DNA of 48,313 nt from JAIVGV01 sp035295985 (GCA_035295985.1 DATHBT010000304.1:1-48313); one strand, 5' to 3'; shown: positions 40,394 through 48,313, counted from the stretch's first letter. Numbers and translations are program-made. Notes: generated by a model from the letters alone, not told the origin.

Positions 40394-42997
40394 TCAGTTG
40401 TCGCCGTCCGTGTCGTCGCCCTTCTTGCCCTTCTTGCGGTTAGGTTCGGGGACTTCGCGCGGGCGCGTGGCGGGCGCGGGCTGCGCGGCGGGCGGGCTCG
40501 TCTCAATCTTCCTCGGAGGCGCGGGGTCGTCCCCGGGCTGTGCGGGCGGCGCGAGCGACGGCCCGTCGCTCAGCCCGCCGCCGGGCGGGGGCGGCAGGGT
40601 GATCGTTTCGAGCTTGTTCTCGGAGGAGATGGGCAGCTCCGTCGCGGCCGTGGCGCTGCGGAGCGCGCCGCGCACCTGCGCCATCTCGGCCAGCTTCTCC
40701 TCCTGCATCTCGCGCTGGCGCTGGAGGTACATCTCCTTGATGTCCTCGGGCATCTTCGGCGCTTCGGGGAACTTCTCCTTCTCCTTGTCCTTCATGAAGT
40801 CTTTCATGAAGTCGATCCAGATGGGGAGCGCGCCCTGGCCGCCCGTCATGTCGCGCCCCAGCGGTTTCTTGCGCTCCGGGTGGCCGAGCCAGACGCCGGT
40901 CACGTAGGTCGGCGTGAAGCCGACGTACCACACGTCCGTGTGGTCGTTGACCGTGCCGGTCTTGCCGGCCGAGACGTGGCCGATTGATTGCGCGGCCGTC
41001 GCCGTCCCGCCCGACACGACGCCGCGCAGCAGCTCGACCATCGTCAGCGCGACGTACTCGCTCGTCACCTTGTAGGTCGTCTTGTCCCACTCTTCCAAGA
41101 CCGCCCCGTCGCGGTCGAGCACGCGGCGGATGAGGTGATCCTTCACGCGTATCCCGCGGTTGGGGAAGGCCGAGTAGGCCGAGACCATCTGGTTCAGGGG
41201 GACTTCGGTCGCCCCGAGCGCCGACGGCAAGTAGGGCGACATCGGGACGGTGATGCCGAAGCGGCGCACCATCTGCGCGCCCGTCTGGATGCCGATCATG
41301 TCGAGCGTGTGGACGGCCTGGATGTTCAGCGACTTCGAGAGCGCCACCTTCATCGGCACGCTCGCGCCGCCGACCGAGCCGTCGTAGTTGTGCGGCTGCC
41401 ACGGCCCGCGGCGGATGGGCGCGCCGCTGATGACGGTGTCGGGCGTCATGCCCCACTCGACCGCCGCCGTGTAGATGTAAGGCTTGAAGGCCGACCCCGT
41501 CTGCCGGTAGGCCTGCGTCGCGTTGTTGAACTTGCTCTGGTAAAAGTCGTAGCCGCCGATCATGGCGACGACCTCGCCGTTCTTGGCGTTGACGGTGTAG
41601 AGCGCGGCCTGCACGTCGGGCGTCTGCACCAGCTCGACCGTGAGCCGCCGCTTCTCCTTGTCAACGTCGACGACTTTGAACTCGCAGACGTAGCCGACCT
41701 TGAACTCGTCCCTCGGCTGGCGGCCCGACCAGCCCATGTCCTTCGACGTGACGGCCGCCTTGTAGCCGCCGAAGCGCACGGTCGCCTCGTTGCGCGCGCG
41801 ATCAACCTCGGTGACCACGCCGCGCAGGTACATCCCCTCCGTGTAGTTGTTGCCGTACCACTCCGGGAGCACGGTCGAGGCCAACTGCTGCGGCGTCGGC
41901 GGGTCGTCCGGGTTGCCGTCGTCGTCGCCGACCTTGCGGTAGCGCGAGCGCCAGCCCGAATGCCCGCGGTCGTAGCGCCGGAGCCCCGCGCGGATCGCCT
42001 CGTAGGCCTCCTTCTGCGCCTCGGCGTTGATCGTCGAATAGACGGTCAGTCCGCCCAGGGCGACGCGCGTCGTGTACTTCTCTTCGAGGTACTGCCTGAT
42101 CTCCTCGACCGGGTACTCGAACCACGCGTGCGAGGCGGCGGGCGGCGGGTAGTAGGCCGTCTCCGCGATCTTCAGGGGCCGGGCCTTGGCGGCGTCGGCC
42201 TCTCCTTGCGAGACGAAGCCGTTACGCGCCATGAGTTCGAGAACGAGATCGCGGCGCTCCTTGGCCTCCTTCGGGTTGGCGGTCGGCGAATACCTCGCGG
42301 TCGAGCGCGGGATGCCGGCGAGGAGCGCGGCCTCTTCGATGGTGAGGTCTTTGGCGTGCTTGTTGAAATAGACTTGCGAGGCGGCCTCGAAGCCGTAGGC
42401 GCGCGCGCCGAGGAAGATGTGGTTGACGTACATCTCCATGATCTGCTGCTTCGTGTAGTAGCGCTCGATCTGGAGCGCGAGCAGCCACTCGTTGAACTTG
42501 CGCGTGTAGGTCTGCTCGCGCGTGAGGAAGAGGTTCTTGGCGAGCTGCTGCGTCAGCGTCGAGCCGCCCTCCATGCGATCCTGCGTGATGTTCTTCCACG
42601 CCGCGCCGGCGATGCGGATGGGGTCTATGCCGACGTGGTCGTAGAAGCGAGCGTCCTCGACGGCGAGGATCGCGTCCTTGAGCACCGGCGGAATCTCGTC
42701 GTGGCGCAGCGGGATGCGCCGCTCCAGGGCGAACTCGCCGATGACCGTCTCGCCGTCGTCGGCATAGACGCGCGTCACCTGGCTCGGCCGGTAGGTGGCG
42801 AGCGCCGCCACCTCGTCCGCCGCCTTCGAGTAGTTGAGCTGGTAGGCGACGATGACGCCCGTCAGTCCGCCCGCGGCGATGGCGAGCAAAAGTGTCGCGG
42901 GCAGCCAGAAGCGGCGCAGGAGCGAGCGGCGGCGCGGCGCGGGCCTGGCGGCGGCAGTCTTGGAGGGCGCGCTCGCGCGCGGTTTGTTAGCCGACAT
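40394..42997 (-). CDS. Class A penicillin-binding protein 1A
   Basis: An 867-residue bifunctional peptidoglycan synthase: it polymerises glycan strands and cross-links peptides in the periplasm. A basic N-terminus and one membrane anchor (LPATLLLAIAAGGLTGVIVA) precede the GT51 domain with catalytic Glu114 (AILAVEDARFYDHVGIDPIR) and GGSTLTQQLAKNLFLTREQT. The transpeptidase has the Ser motif TGSAFKP, then the KTGT motif in SAGKTGTVNDHTDVWYVG. An OB-like insert near 410-480 matches the PBP1A subgroup. The last 100 residues are Pro-rich and disordered. GAGGAAA precedes the ATG. A TATAAT box lies at 43099-43104 on the same strand, without a convincing -35. Confidence 0.95.
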   Translation of the reverse strand: MSANKPRASAPSKTAAARPAPRRRSLLRRFWLPATLLLAIAAGGLTGVIVAYQLNYSKAADEVAALATYRPSQVTRVYADDGETVIGEFALERRIPLRHDEIPPVLKDAILAVEDARFYDHVGIDPIRIAGAAWKNITQDRMEGGSTLTQQLAKNLFLTREQTYTRKFNEWLLALQIERYYTKQQIMEMYVNHIFLGARAYGFEAASQVYFNKHAKDLTIEEAALLAGIPRSTARYSPTANPKEAKERRDLVLELMARNGFVSQGEADAAKARPLKIAETAYYPPPAASHAWFEYPVEEIRQYLEEKYTTRVALGGLTVYSTINAEAQKEAYEAIRAGLRRYDRGHSGWRSRYRKVGDDDGNPDDPPTPQQLASTVLPEWYGNNYTEGMYLRGVVTEVDRARNEATVRFGGYKAAVTSKDMGWSGRQPRDEFKVGYVCEFKVVDVDKEKRRLTVELVQTPDVQAALYTVNAKNGEVVAMIGGYDFYQSKFNNATQAYRQTGSAFKPYIYTAAVEWGMTPDTVISGAPIRRGPWQPHNYDGSVGGASVPMKVALSKSLNIQAVHTLDMIGIQTGAQMVRRFGITVPMSPYLPSALGATEVPLNQMVSAYSAFPNRGIRVKDHLIRRVLDRDGAVLEEWDKTTYKVTSEYVALTMVELLRGVVSGGTATAAQSIGHVSAGKTGTVNDHTDVWYVGFTPTYVTGVWLGHPERKKPLGRDMTGGQGALPIWIDFMKDFMKDKEKEKFPEAPKMPEDIKEMYLQRQREMQEEKLAEMAQVRGALRSATAATELPISSENKLETITLPPPPGGGLSDGPSLAPPAQPGDDPAPPRKIETSPPAAQPAPATRPREVPEPNRKKGKKGDDTDGDN

Positions 42998-43139
42998 TAA
43001 AATTTCCTCTTCGGTTCAGATCGGCGTCCGTGGCCTTACCTTGAACGACGCCTTCCGGGGCCGCTTGCGGCACTTGGGAGAGACCGGCAGCGGCGTCGAT
43101 TATAACGCAACCAAACGGGGGGCGCGAACGTCTAAATGC

Positions 43140-43216
43140 CGTGACAGGTGAACCGTGACAGGCGACAGGAAAGAAGCCGTTTTCCTCCTGTCGCCTGTCA
43201 CGGTTCACCTGTCACG
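43140..43216. repeat. 31-base perfect palindrome of GTGACAGG words
   Basis: The left arm 43140-43170 and right arm 43186-43216 are exact reverse complements, built from TGACAGG-type words, with a 15-base loop. It sits between the PBP and tmRNA promoters and ends three bases before a TAAAAT box (43220-43225) that could be the tmRNA -10 element. A related element with an extra unit is at 46598-46694. Confidence 0.85.
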
Positions 43217-43240
43217 TGTTAAAATCGTTGCGCTCTGCGA

Positions 43241-43631
43241 GGGGGCGACAGGTCTCGACAGGGGCTTTGCGCGTCGAGCGGATGCATGCCGGGCTTTTCT
43301 CTTTGCAGCTCGTTAAAAAGCATCGAGAAACCACAATTGCCAACTCTAACGAATTGGCCCTTGCTGCTTAATTAACCTTAACCAGCAGGCGTCTCACCGC
43401 AAGTTGCTCAAGCGCGCGGAGCGAGATGTCACCCAGTTGAGCTGGCCCGCAATCTGAGTTCGGGGGTTGCGGGCGAGACAAACCGAGCTAGCAGTCGGCG
43501 GGGTCTTCGTCGTTTCACTTACCCGCCGGCCGCGAACGCGCCGGAGCGAGACCGGCAGCGGAGAAGCGACTAAGCATGTAGATTCCGTCGGCGTCGGCCT
43601 TTGGACCCGAGTTCGATTCTCGGCGCCTCCA
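43241..43631 (+). ncRNA. ssrA: Transfer-messenger RNA (tmRNA)
   Basis: Rescues stalled ribosomes and tags the nascent peptide for proteolysis. The 391-base gene has the tRNA-like ends of tmRNA: 5' GGGGGCG pairs with 3' CGCCTCC (discriminator A), GGTCTCGACAGG stands at the D-arm, and the T-arm CCGAG-TTCGATT-CTCGG is perfect. The tag frame at 43339-43371 reads ANSNELALAA then TAA, ending in the LAA degron typical of SsrA. CCA is not encoded. It is followed at once by a strong terminator. I found it from the sequence, not from an open frame. Confidence 0.94.
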
Positions 43632-43644
43632 TCAGTAAGTCAGT

Positions 43645-43695
43645 AAAGGCGAGGGCCGGCTGTTAACTTAAGACAGCCGGCCCTCGCCTTTTTCG
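43645..43695 (+). terminator. Rho-independent terminator of ssrA
   Basis: AAAGGCGAGGGCCGGCTGT pairs with ACAGCCGGCCCTCGCCTTT across TTAACTTAAG-like loop bases; the T-run ends TTTTTC. A 19-base near-perfect stem. Confidence 0.9.
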
Positions 43696-43783
43696 CTAAT
43701 CACGAATGGCTGACCGCGCGAGGACGGCCGGCCCAGGTGTGATACCATCCGAGCCTCGGGCCGCCGCGACGGTGCGCCGGCCC

Positions 43784-44689
43784 GTGAGCCGAAGGGTGAA
43801 CGCGAGCCTTCCAATCGGGATTTTCGACAGCGGCGTGGGCGGCCTGACCGTCTATCGCGCGCTCCACTTCCGTCTGCCCGAGGAGCGGTTCGTTTACCTC
43901 GGCGACACGGCGCGCGTGCCTTACGGGACGAAGTCGCTGGCGACCGTGGAGCGTTATGCCGTCGAGAACGCGCGCTTCCTCGAAGCGCACGGGATCAAGC
44001 TGCTCGTCGTCGCGTGCAACACGGCCTCGGCGCTGGCGCTGCCGGCCATCCGCGCCGCCATCGACGTGCCCGTAGTTGGCGTGATCGAGCCGGGCGCGCG
44101 CGCGGCGGTCGAAGAGTCTCACGGCCGCTCGCTCGGCGTCATCGCGACCGAGGCGACGGTGCGCAGCGGCGCGTACCGCAAAGAGATCGTGAGGCTCGCG
44201 CCCCGCGCCGAAGTTGTGGAGCGCGCGTGCCCGCTCTTCGTGCCGCTCGCCGAGGAAGGCTGGGCCGATTCGGACGTGGCGCGCTCGGTGGCGACCGAGT
44301 ACCTGAAAGACTTTCGGGGCGGGCGCGTCGAGGCGCTGGTCCTGGGCTGCACGCACTACCCGATCCTGCGGCGCGTGATTCAGGAGACGGTCGGCCCGGA
44401 AGTTAAGTTGATCGACTCGGGCGAGGCGACTGCCCGTGCCGTCGAAGAGTTGTTAATCGGTGAAAAGTTGAGGCGGCCGGTTGACACGCCGACGGGCCGT
44501 TTGATGATCGAGCGGGCGCGCGAGCGCAAGTTGTGCGACGACCTCGATCACTTCTACGTGACGGACGCGGAGGATCGCTTCGCGCGCGTCGCGGAGAGAT
44601 TCCTGGGCAGCGCGCCGTCCGTGCTCGAAGCGGTCGAGCTGGGCGCGCGCGGCGAGCTGCGGGGGGCGGAGAGGACATTTGTCGGCTAA
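43784..44689 (+). CDS. murI: Glutamate racemase
   Basis: Converts L- to D-glutamate for peptidoglycan in the cytoplasm. Family motifs: IGIFDSGVGGLTVYRAL, YLGDTARVPYGTKS, LLVVACNTASALALP with the first catalytic Cys, and EALVLGCTHYPILRR with the second. Length about 300 residues. Start uncertain: GTG at 43784 is proposed because homology begins about 9 residues later; GTG at 43796 and 43772 and ATG at 43706 are in frame. The segment from 43706 is unlikely because it starts just past the ssrA terminator and shows no conservation I recognise. The stop overlaps the start of rph by 11 bases. Confidence 0.92.
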   Translation: MSRRVNASLPIGIFDSGVGGLTVYRALHFRLPEERFVYLGDTARVPYGTKSLATVERYAVENARFLEAHGIKLLVVACNTASALALPAIRAAIDVPVVGVIEPGARAAVEESHGRSLGVIATEATVRSGAYRKEIVRLAPRAEVVERACPLFVPLAEEGWADSDVARSVATEYLKDFRGGRVEALVLGCTHYPILRRVIQETVGPEVKLIDSGEATARAVEELLIGEKLRRPVDTPTGRLMIERARERKLCDDLDHFYVTDAEDRFARVAERFLGSAPSVLEAVELGARGELRGAERTFVG

Positions 44690-45434
44690 CCAGACATTAA
44701 CTAACCGGACATTCACCCGGACGGACGGGCGGCGCGCGGACGAGCTGCGGCCGGTTCGCATCACGACCGACTTCATGCCCTACGCCGAGGGTTCCGCGCT
44801 CATCGAGGTGGGGCAGACGCGCGTCATCTGCTCGGCCACGCTCGAAGAGAGTGTGCCGCGCTTCCGGCGAAACACCGGACAGGGGTGGCTCACGGCCGAG
44901 TACGCGATGCTGCCGCGCGCCACGCAGCAGCGCACGCAGCGCGAGACGGGACGCGGCCCCTCCGGGCGCACGCACGAGATTCAGCGCCTCATCGGACGAT
45001 CCTTGCGCGCCGTCTGCGATCTGTCGCTCCTCGGCGAGCGCACGATCTATCTCGACTGCGACGTGCTACAGGCCGACGGCGGCACGCGCACCGCCTCGAT
45101 CACGGGCGCTTACGTCGCCTGCGCGCTCGCCTGCCGGAGACTCCAGCGCGCCGGGCGCATCCTCTCGTCGCCCCTGCGCGAAGAGGTCGCGGCCGTGAGC
45201 GTCGGGGTGGTCGCGGGCGTGCCGCTGCTCGATCTCAAGTACGACGAGGATTCCAAGGCGGGCGTCGACATGAACGTCGTCTGCACGGGCGACGGCCGCT
45301 TCGTCGAGTTGCAGGGCACGGCCGAGGGCGAGGCCTTCACGCGCGACGAGATGGACGCGCTCCTCTCGCTCGCCGCGCGCGGACTCGAACGTCTCTTCGG
45401 CGCGCAGCGCGAGGCCATCGCCCGCGCCGCCTGA
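44679..45434 (+). CDS. rph: Ribonuclease PH
   Basis: Phosphate-dependent 3'-to-5' exoribonuclease that trims tRNA ends. The 251-residue product matches RNase PH throughout: RADELRPVRITTDFMPYAEG, LIEVGQTRVICSATLEESVP, GWLTAEYAMLPRATQQRTQR with the Arg-rich active site, SGRTHEIQRLIGRSLRAVCD, TIYLDCDVLQADGGTRTASI and LLDLKYDEDSKAGVDMNVV. The start is TTG at 44679, with GGAGAGG ahead, inside the end of murI, so the two genes are translationally coupled. Confidence 0.95.
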   Translation: MSANQTLTNRTFTRTDGRRADELRPVRITTDFMPYAEGSALIEVGQTRVICSATLEESVPRFRRNTGQGWLTAEYAMLPRATQQRTQRETGRGPSGRTHEIQRLIGRSLRAVCDLSLLGERTIYLDCDVLQADGGTRTASITGAYVACALACRRLQRAGRILSSPLREEVAAVSVGVVAGVPLLDLKYDEDSKAGVDMNVVCTGDGRFVELQGTAEGEAFTRDEMDALLSLAARGLERLFGAQREAIARAA

Positions 45435-45563
45435 GCCGCCCCGCAGCGGGCAACAACCCCGCCCGGCGCGGGCATCTCAAGTTCTGTTGAGCTGTGGAAT
45501 CCTCGCGACGCCTGAACCCGACCCGATCCGATCGAACGAAATTCCGAAGGAGTTAAACCAACG

Positions 45564-46067
45564 ATGCGACGCCTGCTGACAATCGCGGCCTGCGCGCTCG
45601 CCCTCGCCGCCGCGGCCTCCGCGCAGGAGCTTTACACGAGCGACGAGTTCGGCTTCGAGCTTGAGCTGCCGAACCAGACCTGGCGCGCGCTGCCGTCGGG
45701 CGACGGCTCGCACCGACACGCCGAGTTCATCTACGGCGAGCGCAGCGACGGGCTGCTGCGCGTCCGCAAGGAGGTGGTCGGCGAGTCGGACGACCTGAAC
45801 GATCTGGCCGACCGCGACCGCGACAACAAGCTGCGCTTCCTGCCCGGCCTCGTCATGGGCCGGCGCGAGGATTTCCCCGGAAGACTGGGCGGCGTCAGCG
45901 TGCCCTACGAGTACACGCAGGCCGGCAAGCCCTGGGCCGCGCGCATCTACTACCTGCGCGCCGACCCGCGCACGGTTTACGTCCTACACTTCACCGGCCG
46001 CCGCGACACGCTCATGCGCCTGCGCTCGCAGACCGACTCGATTGCCCGCAGCTTCAGGGTGAAATAG
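45564..46067 (+). CDS. Small secreted protein, PsbP/DUF1795-like
   Basis: A 167-residue exported protein. A signal peptide (LLTIAACALALAAAASAQ) is followed by a compact beta-rich domain beginning LYTSDEFGFELELPNQTWRA, a pattern seen in PsbP/DcrB/DUF1795-like proteins. It ends TVYVLHFTGRRDTLMRLRSQ and SIARSFRVK, again typical. The AAGGAG site precedes the ATG. It follows rph by 129 bases and is closed by a TTAGCTG palindrome four bases after the stop. Function unknown. Confidence 0.82.
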   Translation: MRRLLTIAACALALAAAASAQELYTSDEFGFELELPNQTWRALPSGDGSHRHAEFIYGERSDGLLRVRKEVVGESDDLNDLADRDRDNKLRFLPGLVMGRREDFPGRLGGVSVPYEYTQAGKPWAARIYYLRADPRTVYVLHFTGRRDTLMRLRSQTDSIARSFRVK

Positions 46068-46070
46068 CTC

Positions 46071-46178
46071 GTTAGCTGTTAGCAATTAGCTGTTAGCAAA
46101 ACCAAAACCGAAGCCCGTCAACGGATGCTGAAAGCGGTCACTCTTCCGGCTAACAGCTAACAGCTAATCGCTAACAGC
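46071..46178. repeat. TTAGCTG-word palindrome
   Basis: The left arm has GTTAGCTGTTAGC and TTAGCTGTTAGC; the right arm has GGCTAACAGCTAACAGCTAA and GCTAACAGC. The loop holds AAAACCAAAACCG-type words. It fills the whole gap between the secreted protein stop and the SET gene start. Confidence 0.8.
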
Positions 46179-46184
46179 TTCTTC

Positions 46185-46601
46185 ATGAAACTCGCCGACG
46201 GCCTCGCGATCAAGAAGTCGCCGATCAACGGCAAGGGCTGCTTCGCGACGCGCCGGTTCGCGAAGGGGCGCAAGATCGCGGAGTACGCGGGCGAGCGGAT
46301 CACGACGAAAGAGGCCGAGCGGCGCGCCGCGCGCCGCCGCGTCCTACGCATCTGCGCGGTTGATCGACGCTGGAGCCTGGACGGCGCGCGCGGCGGCAAC
46401 GGCACCCACTACATCAACCACTCCTGCCGCCCCAACTGCTACATGCGCATCACGCGCGGCCACATCCTCTTCATGGCCCTGCGCGACATCCGCCCCGGCG
46501 AAGAGATCACGCTCGACTACGAGACCACCCTCCACCCTGACACGAAGAAGTGCCGCTGCAACGCCGAAGGCTGCCGCGGCACGATCAATAAACTGTCGTG
46601 A
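46185..46601 (+). CDS. Small SET-domain protein-lysine methyltransferase
   Basis: A 138-residue protein that is almost entirely a SET domain. It starts with the K-S-x-I-x-G-K-G cofactor loop (IKKSPINGKGCFATRRFAKG). It then has the pseudoknot motif YINHSCRPNCYM and the catalytic LRDIRPGEEITLDYETT, and ends with a Cys cluster (KKCRCNAEGCRG) like a post-SET zinc site. It would methylate a protein lysine using SAM; the bacterial substrate is unknown. The ATG lies seven bases after a palindrome and no clear ribosome site is visible. Confidence 0.9.
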   Translation: MKLADGLAIKKSPINGKGCFATRRFAKGRKIAEYAGERITTKEAERRAARRRVLRICAVDRRWSLDGARGGNGTHYINHSCRPNCYMRITRGHILFMALRDIRPGEEITLDYETTLHPDTKKCRCNAEGCRGTINKLS

Positions 46602-46694
46602 CAGGTAAGCCGTGGCGGGTGACAGGCAGGAAATGAAATCCGTTCCTGCCTGTCACCCGCCACGGCCTAAGGTTTAGACCTCTTTACCTGTCAC
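46598..46694. repeat. GTGACAGG-word palindrome between convergent genes
   Basis: An inner perfect stem of 24 bases (46609-46632 with 46643-46666) is enclosed by an outer stem of 11 bases (46598-46608 with 46684-46694). A 17-base insert (CTAAGGTTTAGACCTCT) interrupts only the right side. It overlaps the SET stop codon and ends two bases before the kinase-like stop codon, so it could terminate both. Confidence 0.82.
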
Positions 46695-46696
46695 CG

Positions 46697-47203
46697 TCAT
46701 TTGTTACCCGCCGCCGGTTCCGCCGCGAGTTGGGCTTCGGTGAGCACGGTGTTGACCATCGCGGTGAGGCGCTGGGCCTCGGCGTGTATGAGGGCGGCGA
46801 ATTCGCGCGGCTCGCCGGCGAGCGTGTCGTCCTGCATGAGCAGCTCGGAGAAGCCGTTGATGCTGGTCAGCGGCGTGCGCAGCTCGTGCGAGAGGCGCGA
46901 GATGCGGTCGGCGCGCTCCATCTCGGCCTCGTGCATCTGCCGCACCTCGTGCTCGGGGTGGTCTGGGAAGAGCACGTTCGAGCCGCGCGGCGCGAGCAGG
47001 CGGTCGATCATCCAGAGCCGCCGCACCAGCACGACGAGCGCCAGCACGAGCGCGGCGAGCGAGACGAAGGTGGGGAGCGAGTCGGGCACGGTCGCCGGCA
47101 GCCGCTCGGCGCTGGCGAGCACCTGCAGGACTAGTGCGGCGAGCACGAACAGCGCCACCGAGGCGTAGAGCAGCTTGACGATCTTTCCGTTGGGGTTCTT
47201 CAT
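46697..47203 (-). CDS. Membrane HisKA-domain protein lacking the ATPase domain
   Basis: A 168-residue protein with two membrane helices (LLYASVALFVLAALVLQVLA; FVSLAALVLALVVLVRRLW), then a dimerisation and phospho-acceptor domain RISRLSHELRTPLTSINGFS with the canonical His. It stops about 50 residues after the H-box. No N-box or glycine boxes are present here or in the other frames downstream, so it is not simply frameshifted within the window. It could be a phospho-acceptor or competitor for another kinase, or a truncated gene. The frame is clean and closed by a palindrome, which favours a real short protein. Confidence 0.8.
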   Translation of the reverse strand: MKNPNGKIVKLLYASVALFVLAALVLQVLASAERLPATVPDSLPTFVSLAALVLALVVLVRRLWMIDRLLAPRGSNVLFPDHPEHEVRQMHEAEMERADRISRLSHELRTPLTSINGFSELLMQDDTLAGEPREFAALIHAEAQRLTAMVNTVLTEAQLAAEPAAGNK

Positions 47204-47382
47204 GTCGGCGGTTCGGGTGAGGGGGCTTCAGGATAGGAGAGCGCGTGAGGGCGCGGCCTCAGACAGTATAGCCGACGCGCCGGCCCGCGTGGCAAGAAGA
47301 ATTTCCGTGCCCCCGCGCCGGCCGGGGCCGATCCGGCCTGTCAAAACCGCTTACACGACCGGCGGGAGGCGGCCGTCGCGGC

Positions 47383-48313
47383 TCAGAGCGCGGCGAGGGC
47401 GTCGAGGAGTTCCGGCTCTTCGTCGGGCGAGACGGTGCGGAGATCGAGGACGACGCGGCCGTCGAGGATGCGCGCGACGACGGGCGGGCGGGAGTGGCGC
47501 AAGGCGGCTTCGAGCGCGTCGGCCGAGAGGCGCGCGTGCGAGAGTGCGACGAGCGCAGTCGGCGGGTGTGTGGTCGGCGCGGAGCCGCCCCCGACGGCCG
47601 AGTTGCCGGCCGCGATCTCGAAACCCAGGCCCGACCCTTTTACGCGGCCACGTGCGCGGCGGACGAAAGAGTGTGCGCGCCGCTCGATCTCTTCGCGCGT
47701 GGCGGCGAGCATCCGCAGGGCCGGCACTTCCTCCGCCGCGCCGCCGCGCCGGTGCGCGTCGAGCGTGGCTTCGAGCGCGGCGAGCGCGAGCTTGTCGGCG
47801 CGGAGCGCGCGGTAGAGCGGGTGGCGGCGGCACTTCTCGACGGCCTCGCCGCGCCCGACGACGCAGCCTGCCTGCGGCCCCCCCAGTAACTTGTCGCCGC
47901 TGAACGTGACCACGTCCGCGCCCGCGCTGATCGAATCACCGATGGCCGGCTCGCCCGCCAGACCGTGCGGGGCGAGATCGGAGAGCGCGCCCGAACCGGC
48001 GTCCTCGTAGAGCAGCAGTCGGTTTTCGCGCGCGAGGGCCGCGAGTTCGGCGAGCGTCGGCGCGGCGGTGAAGCCGACGACGCGGTAGTTCGACGGGTGG
48101 ACGCGCAGGATCATCCGCGTCTCTTCGGTGAGCGCGCGCTCGTAGTCGGAGAGCTTCGTCCGGTTGGTCGTGCCCACCTCGATCATCCGCGTGCCGGACT
48201 GCGCCATCACGTCGGGCACGCGGAAGTCGCCGCCGATCTCGACCAGCTCGCCGCGCGACACGACCGTCTCGCCGCCGCGCGCGAGCGCGGTCAGGACGAG
48301 CAGCGCCGCCGCG
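47383..48313 (-). CDS. selA: L-seryl-tRNA(Sec) selenium transferase (5' end beyond window)
   Basis: PLP enzyme that turns seryl-tRNA(Sec) into selenocysteinyl-tRNA(Sec) with selenophosphate. The frame is open to the window edge; the visible 310 residues are the C-terminal two thirds. Motifs: AALLVLTALARGGETVVSRG followed by ELVEIGGDFRVPDVM, EVGTTNRTKLSDYERAL, ILRVHPSNYRVVGFT, LLYEDAGSGAL and VVTFSGDKLLGGPQAGCVVG with the PLP Lys. The ORF start at 48261 (GTG) is internal to this homology, so the real start is outside. It implies that the organism makes selenoproteins; selB and selC are not in the window. Confidence 0.93.
   Translation of the reverse strand, partial: AAALLVLTALARGGETVVSRGELVEIGGDFRVPDVMAQSGTRMIEVGTTNRTKLSDYERALTEETRMILRVHPSNYRVVGFTAAPTLAELAALARENRLLLYEDAGSGALSDLAPHGLAGEPAIGDSISAGADVVTFSGDKLLGGPQAGCVVGRGEAVEKCRRHPLYRALRADKLALAALEATLDAHRRGGAAEEVPALRMLAATREEIERRAHSFVRRARGRVKGSGLGFEIAAGNSAVGGGSAPTTHPPTALVALSHARLSADALEAALRHSRPPVVARILDGRVVLDLRTVSPDEEPELLDALAAL

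Noticed and set aside
43706..43783. Longer N-terminus of murI from the ATG at 43706
   Set aside because: It begins 11 bases after the ssrA terminator, has no ribosome site, and adds 26 residues not expected in the family.

Overview
The window is high-GC bacterial chromosome. Gene content points to an Acidobacteriota-like organism, perhaps class Blastocatellia. This is inferred from the Ser/Thr kinase with a C-terminal PD40 propeller beside an SigK/TIGR02999-type sigma factor, the many short secreted proteins, and the large intergenic palindromes. No rRNA or marker phylogeny is available to confirm it.

Layout. 1-3.5 kb: trehalose metabolism (OtsA-OtsB fusion and TreS). 3.7-9 kb: thioesterase, ECF sigma factor with a zinc-finger anti-sigma factor, secreted protein, metallophosphoesterase, zinc alcohol dehydrogenase and TrmO. 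9.1-13.7 kb: Ser/Thr kinase with PD40 propeller, its sigma factor and a secreted NTF2-like protein. 13.8-26.6 kb: a cell-surface polysaccharide locus. It holds a Wzm/Wzt-type ABC exporter, two glycosyltransferases, a 1016-residue methyltransferase/glycosyltransferase fusion, an MBOAT acyltransferase with an AlgJ/AlgX-like partner, an acyl carrier protein with a LnmK/Pnap_2097-like hot-dog enzyme, and WecB.

27.0-39.3 kb is a foreign-looking island of clearly lower GC (one sampled 60-base line is 48% against 65% in the polysaccharide locus). It abuts the 3' end of an intact tRNA-Asn gene and has a 17-base copy of that 3' end (one mismatch) at its far side. Next to the far copy lies a decayed Tn7-type tnsD gene. 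The cargo is seven co-directional genes on the minus strand: a four-helix membrane protein, a membrane histidine kinase, a receiver, a receiver/GAF hybrid kinase, a second lone receiver, a receiver-TIR fusion and a receiver-AlbA_2 (Schlafen) fusion. None of the receivers carries a classical DNA-binding output domain. I read this as a two-component-controlled conflict or defence system in which phosphorylation would switch TIR and Schlafen-type effectors. This is the most novel part of the window.

39.5-48.3 kb returns to ordinary chromosome: esterase, class A penicillin-binding protein, a tmRNA gene (ssrA, tag ANSNELALAA), glutamate racemase overlapping RNase PH, a secreted protein, a small SET-domain protein, a histidine-kinase-like protein lacking an ATPase domain, and the start of selA.

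Several gaps hold palindromes built from short tandem words (TTAGCTG, GTGACAGG, TGCGGA types) or a small inverted-repeat element (1696-1833). These look like genome-wide families of structured or mobile repeats. Many long open frames opposite real genes are high-GC shadows and were left out.
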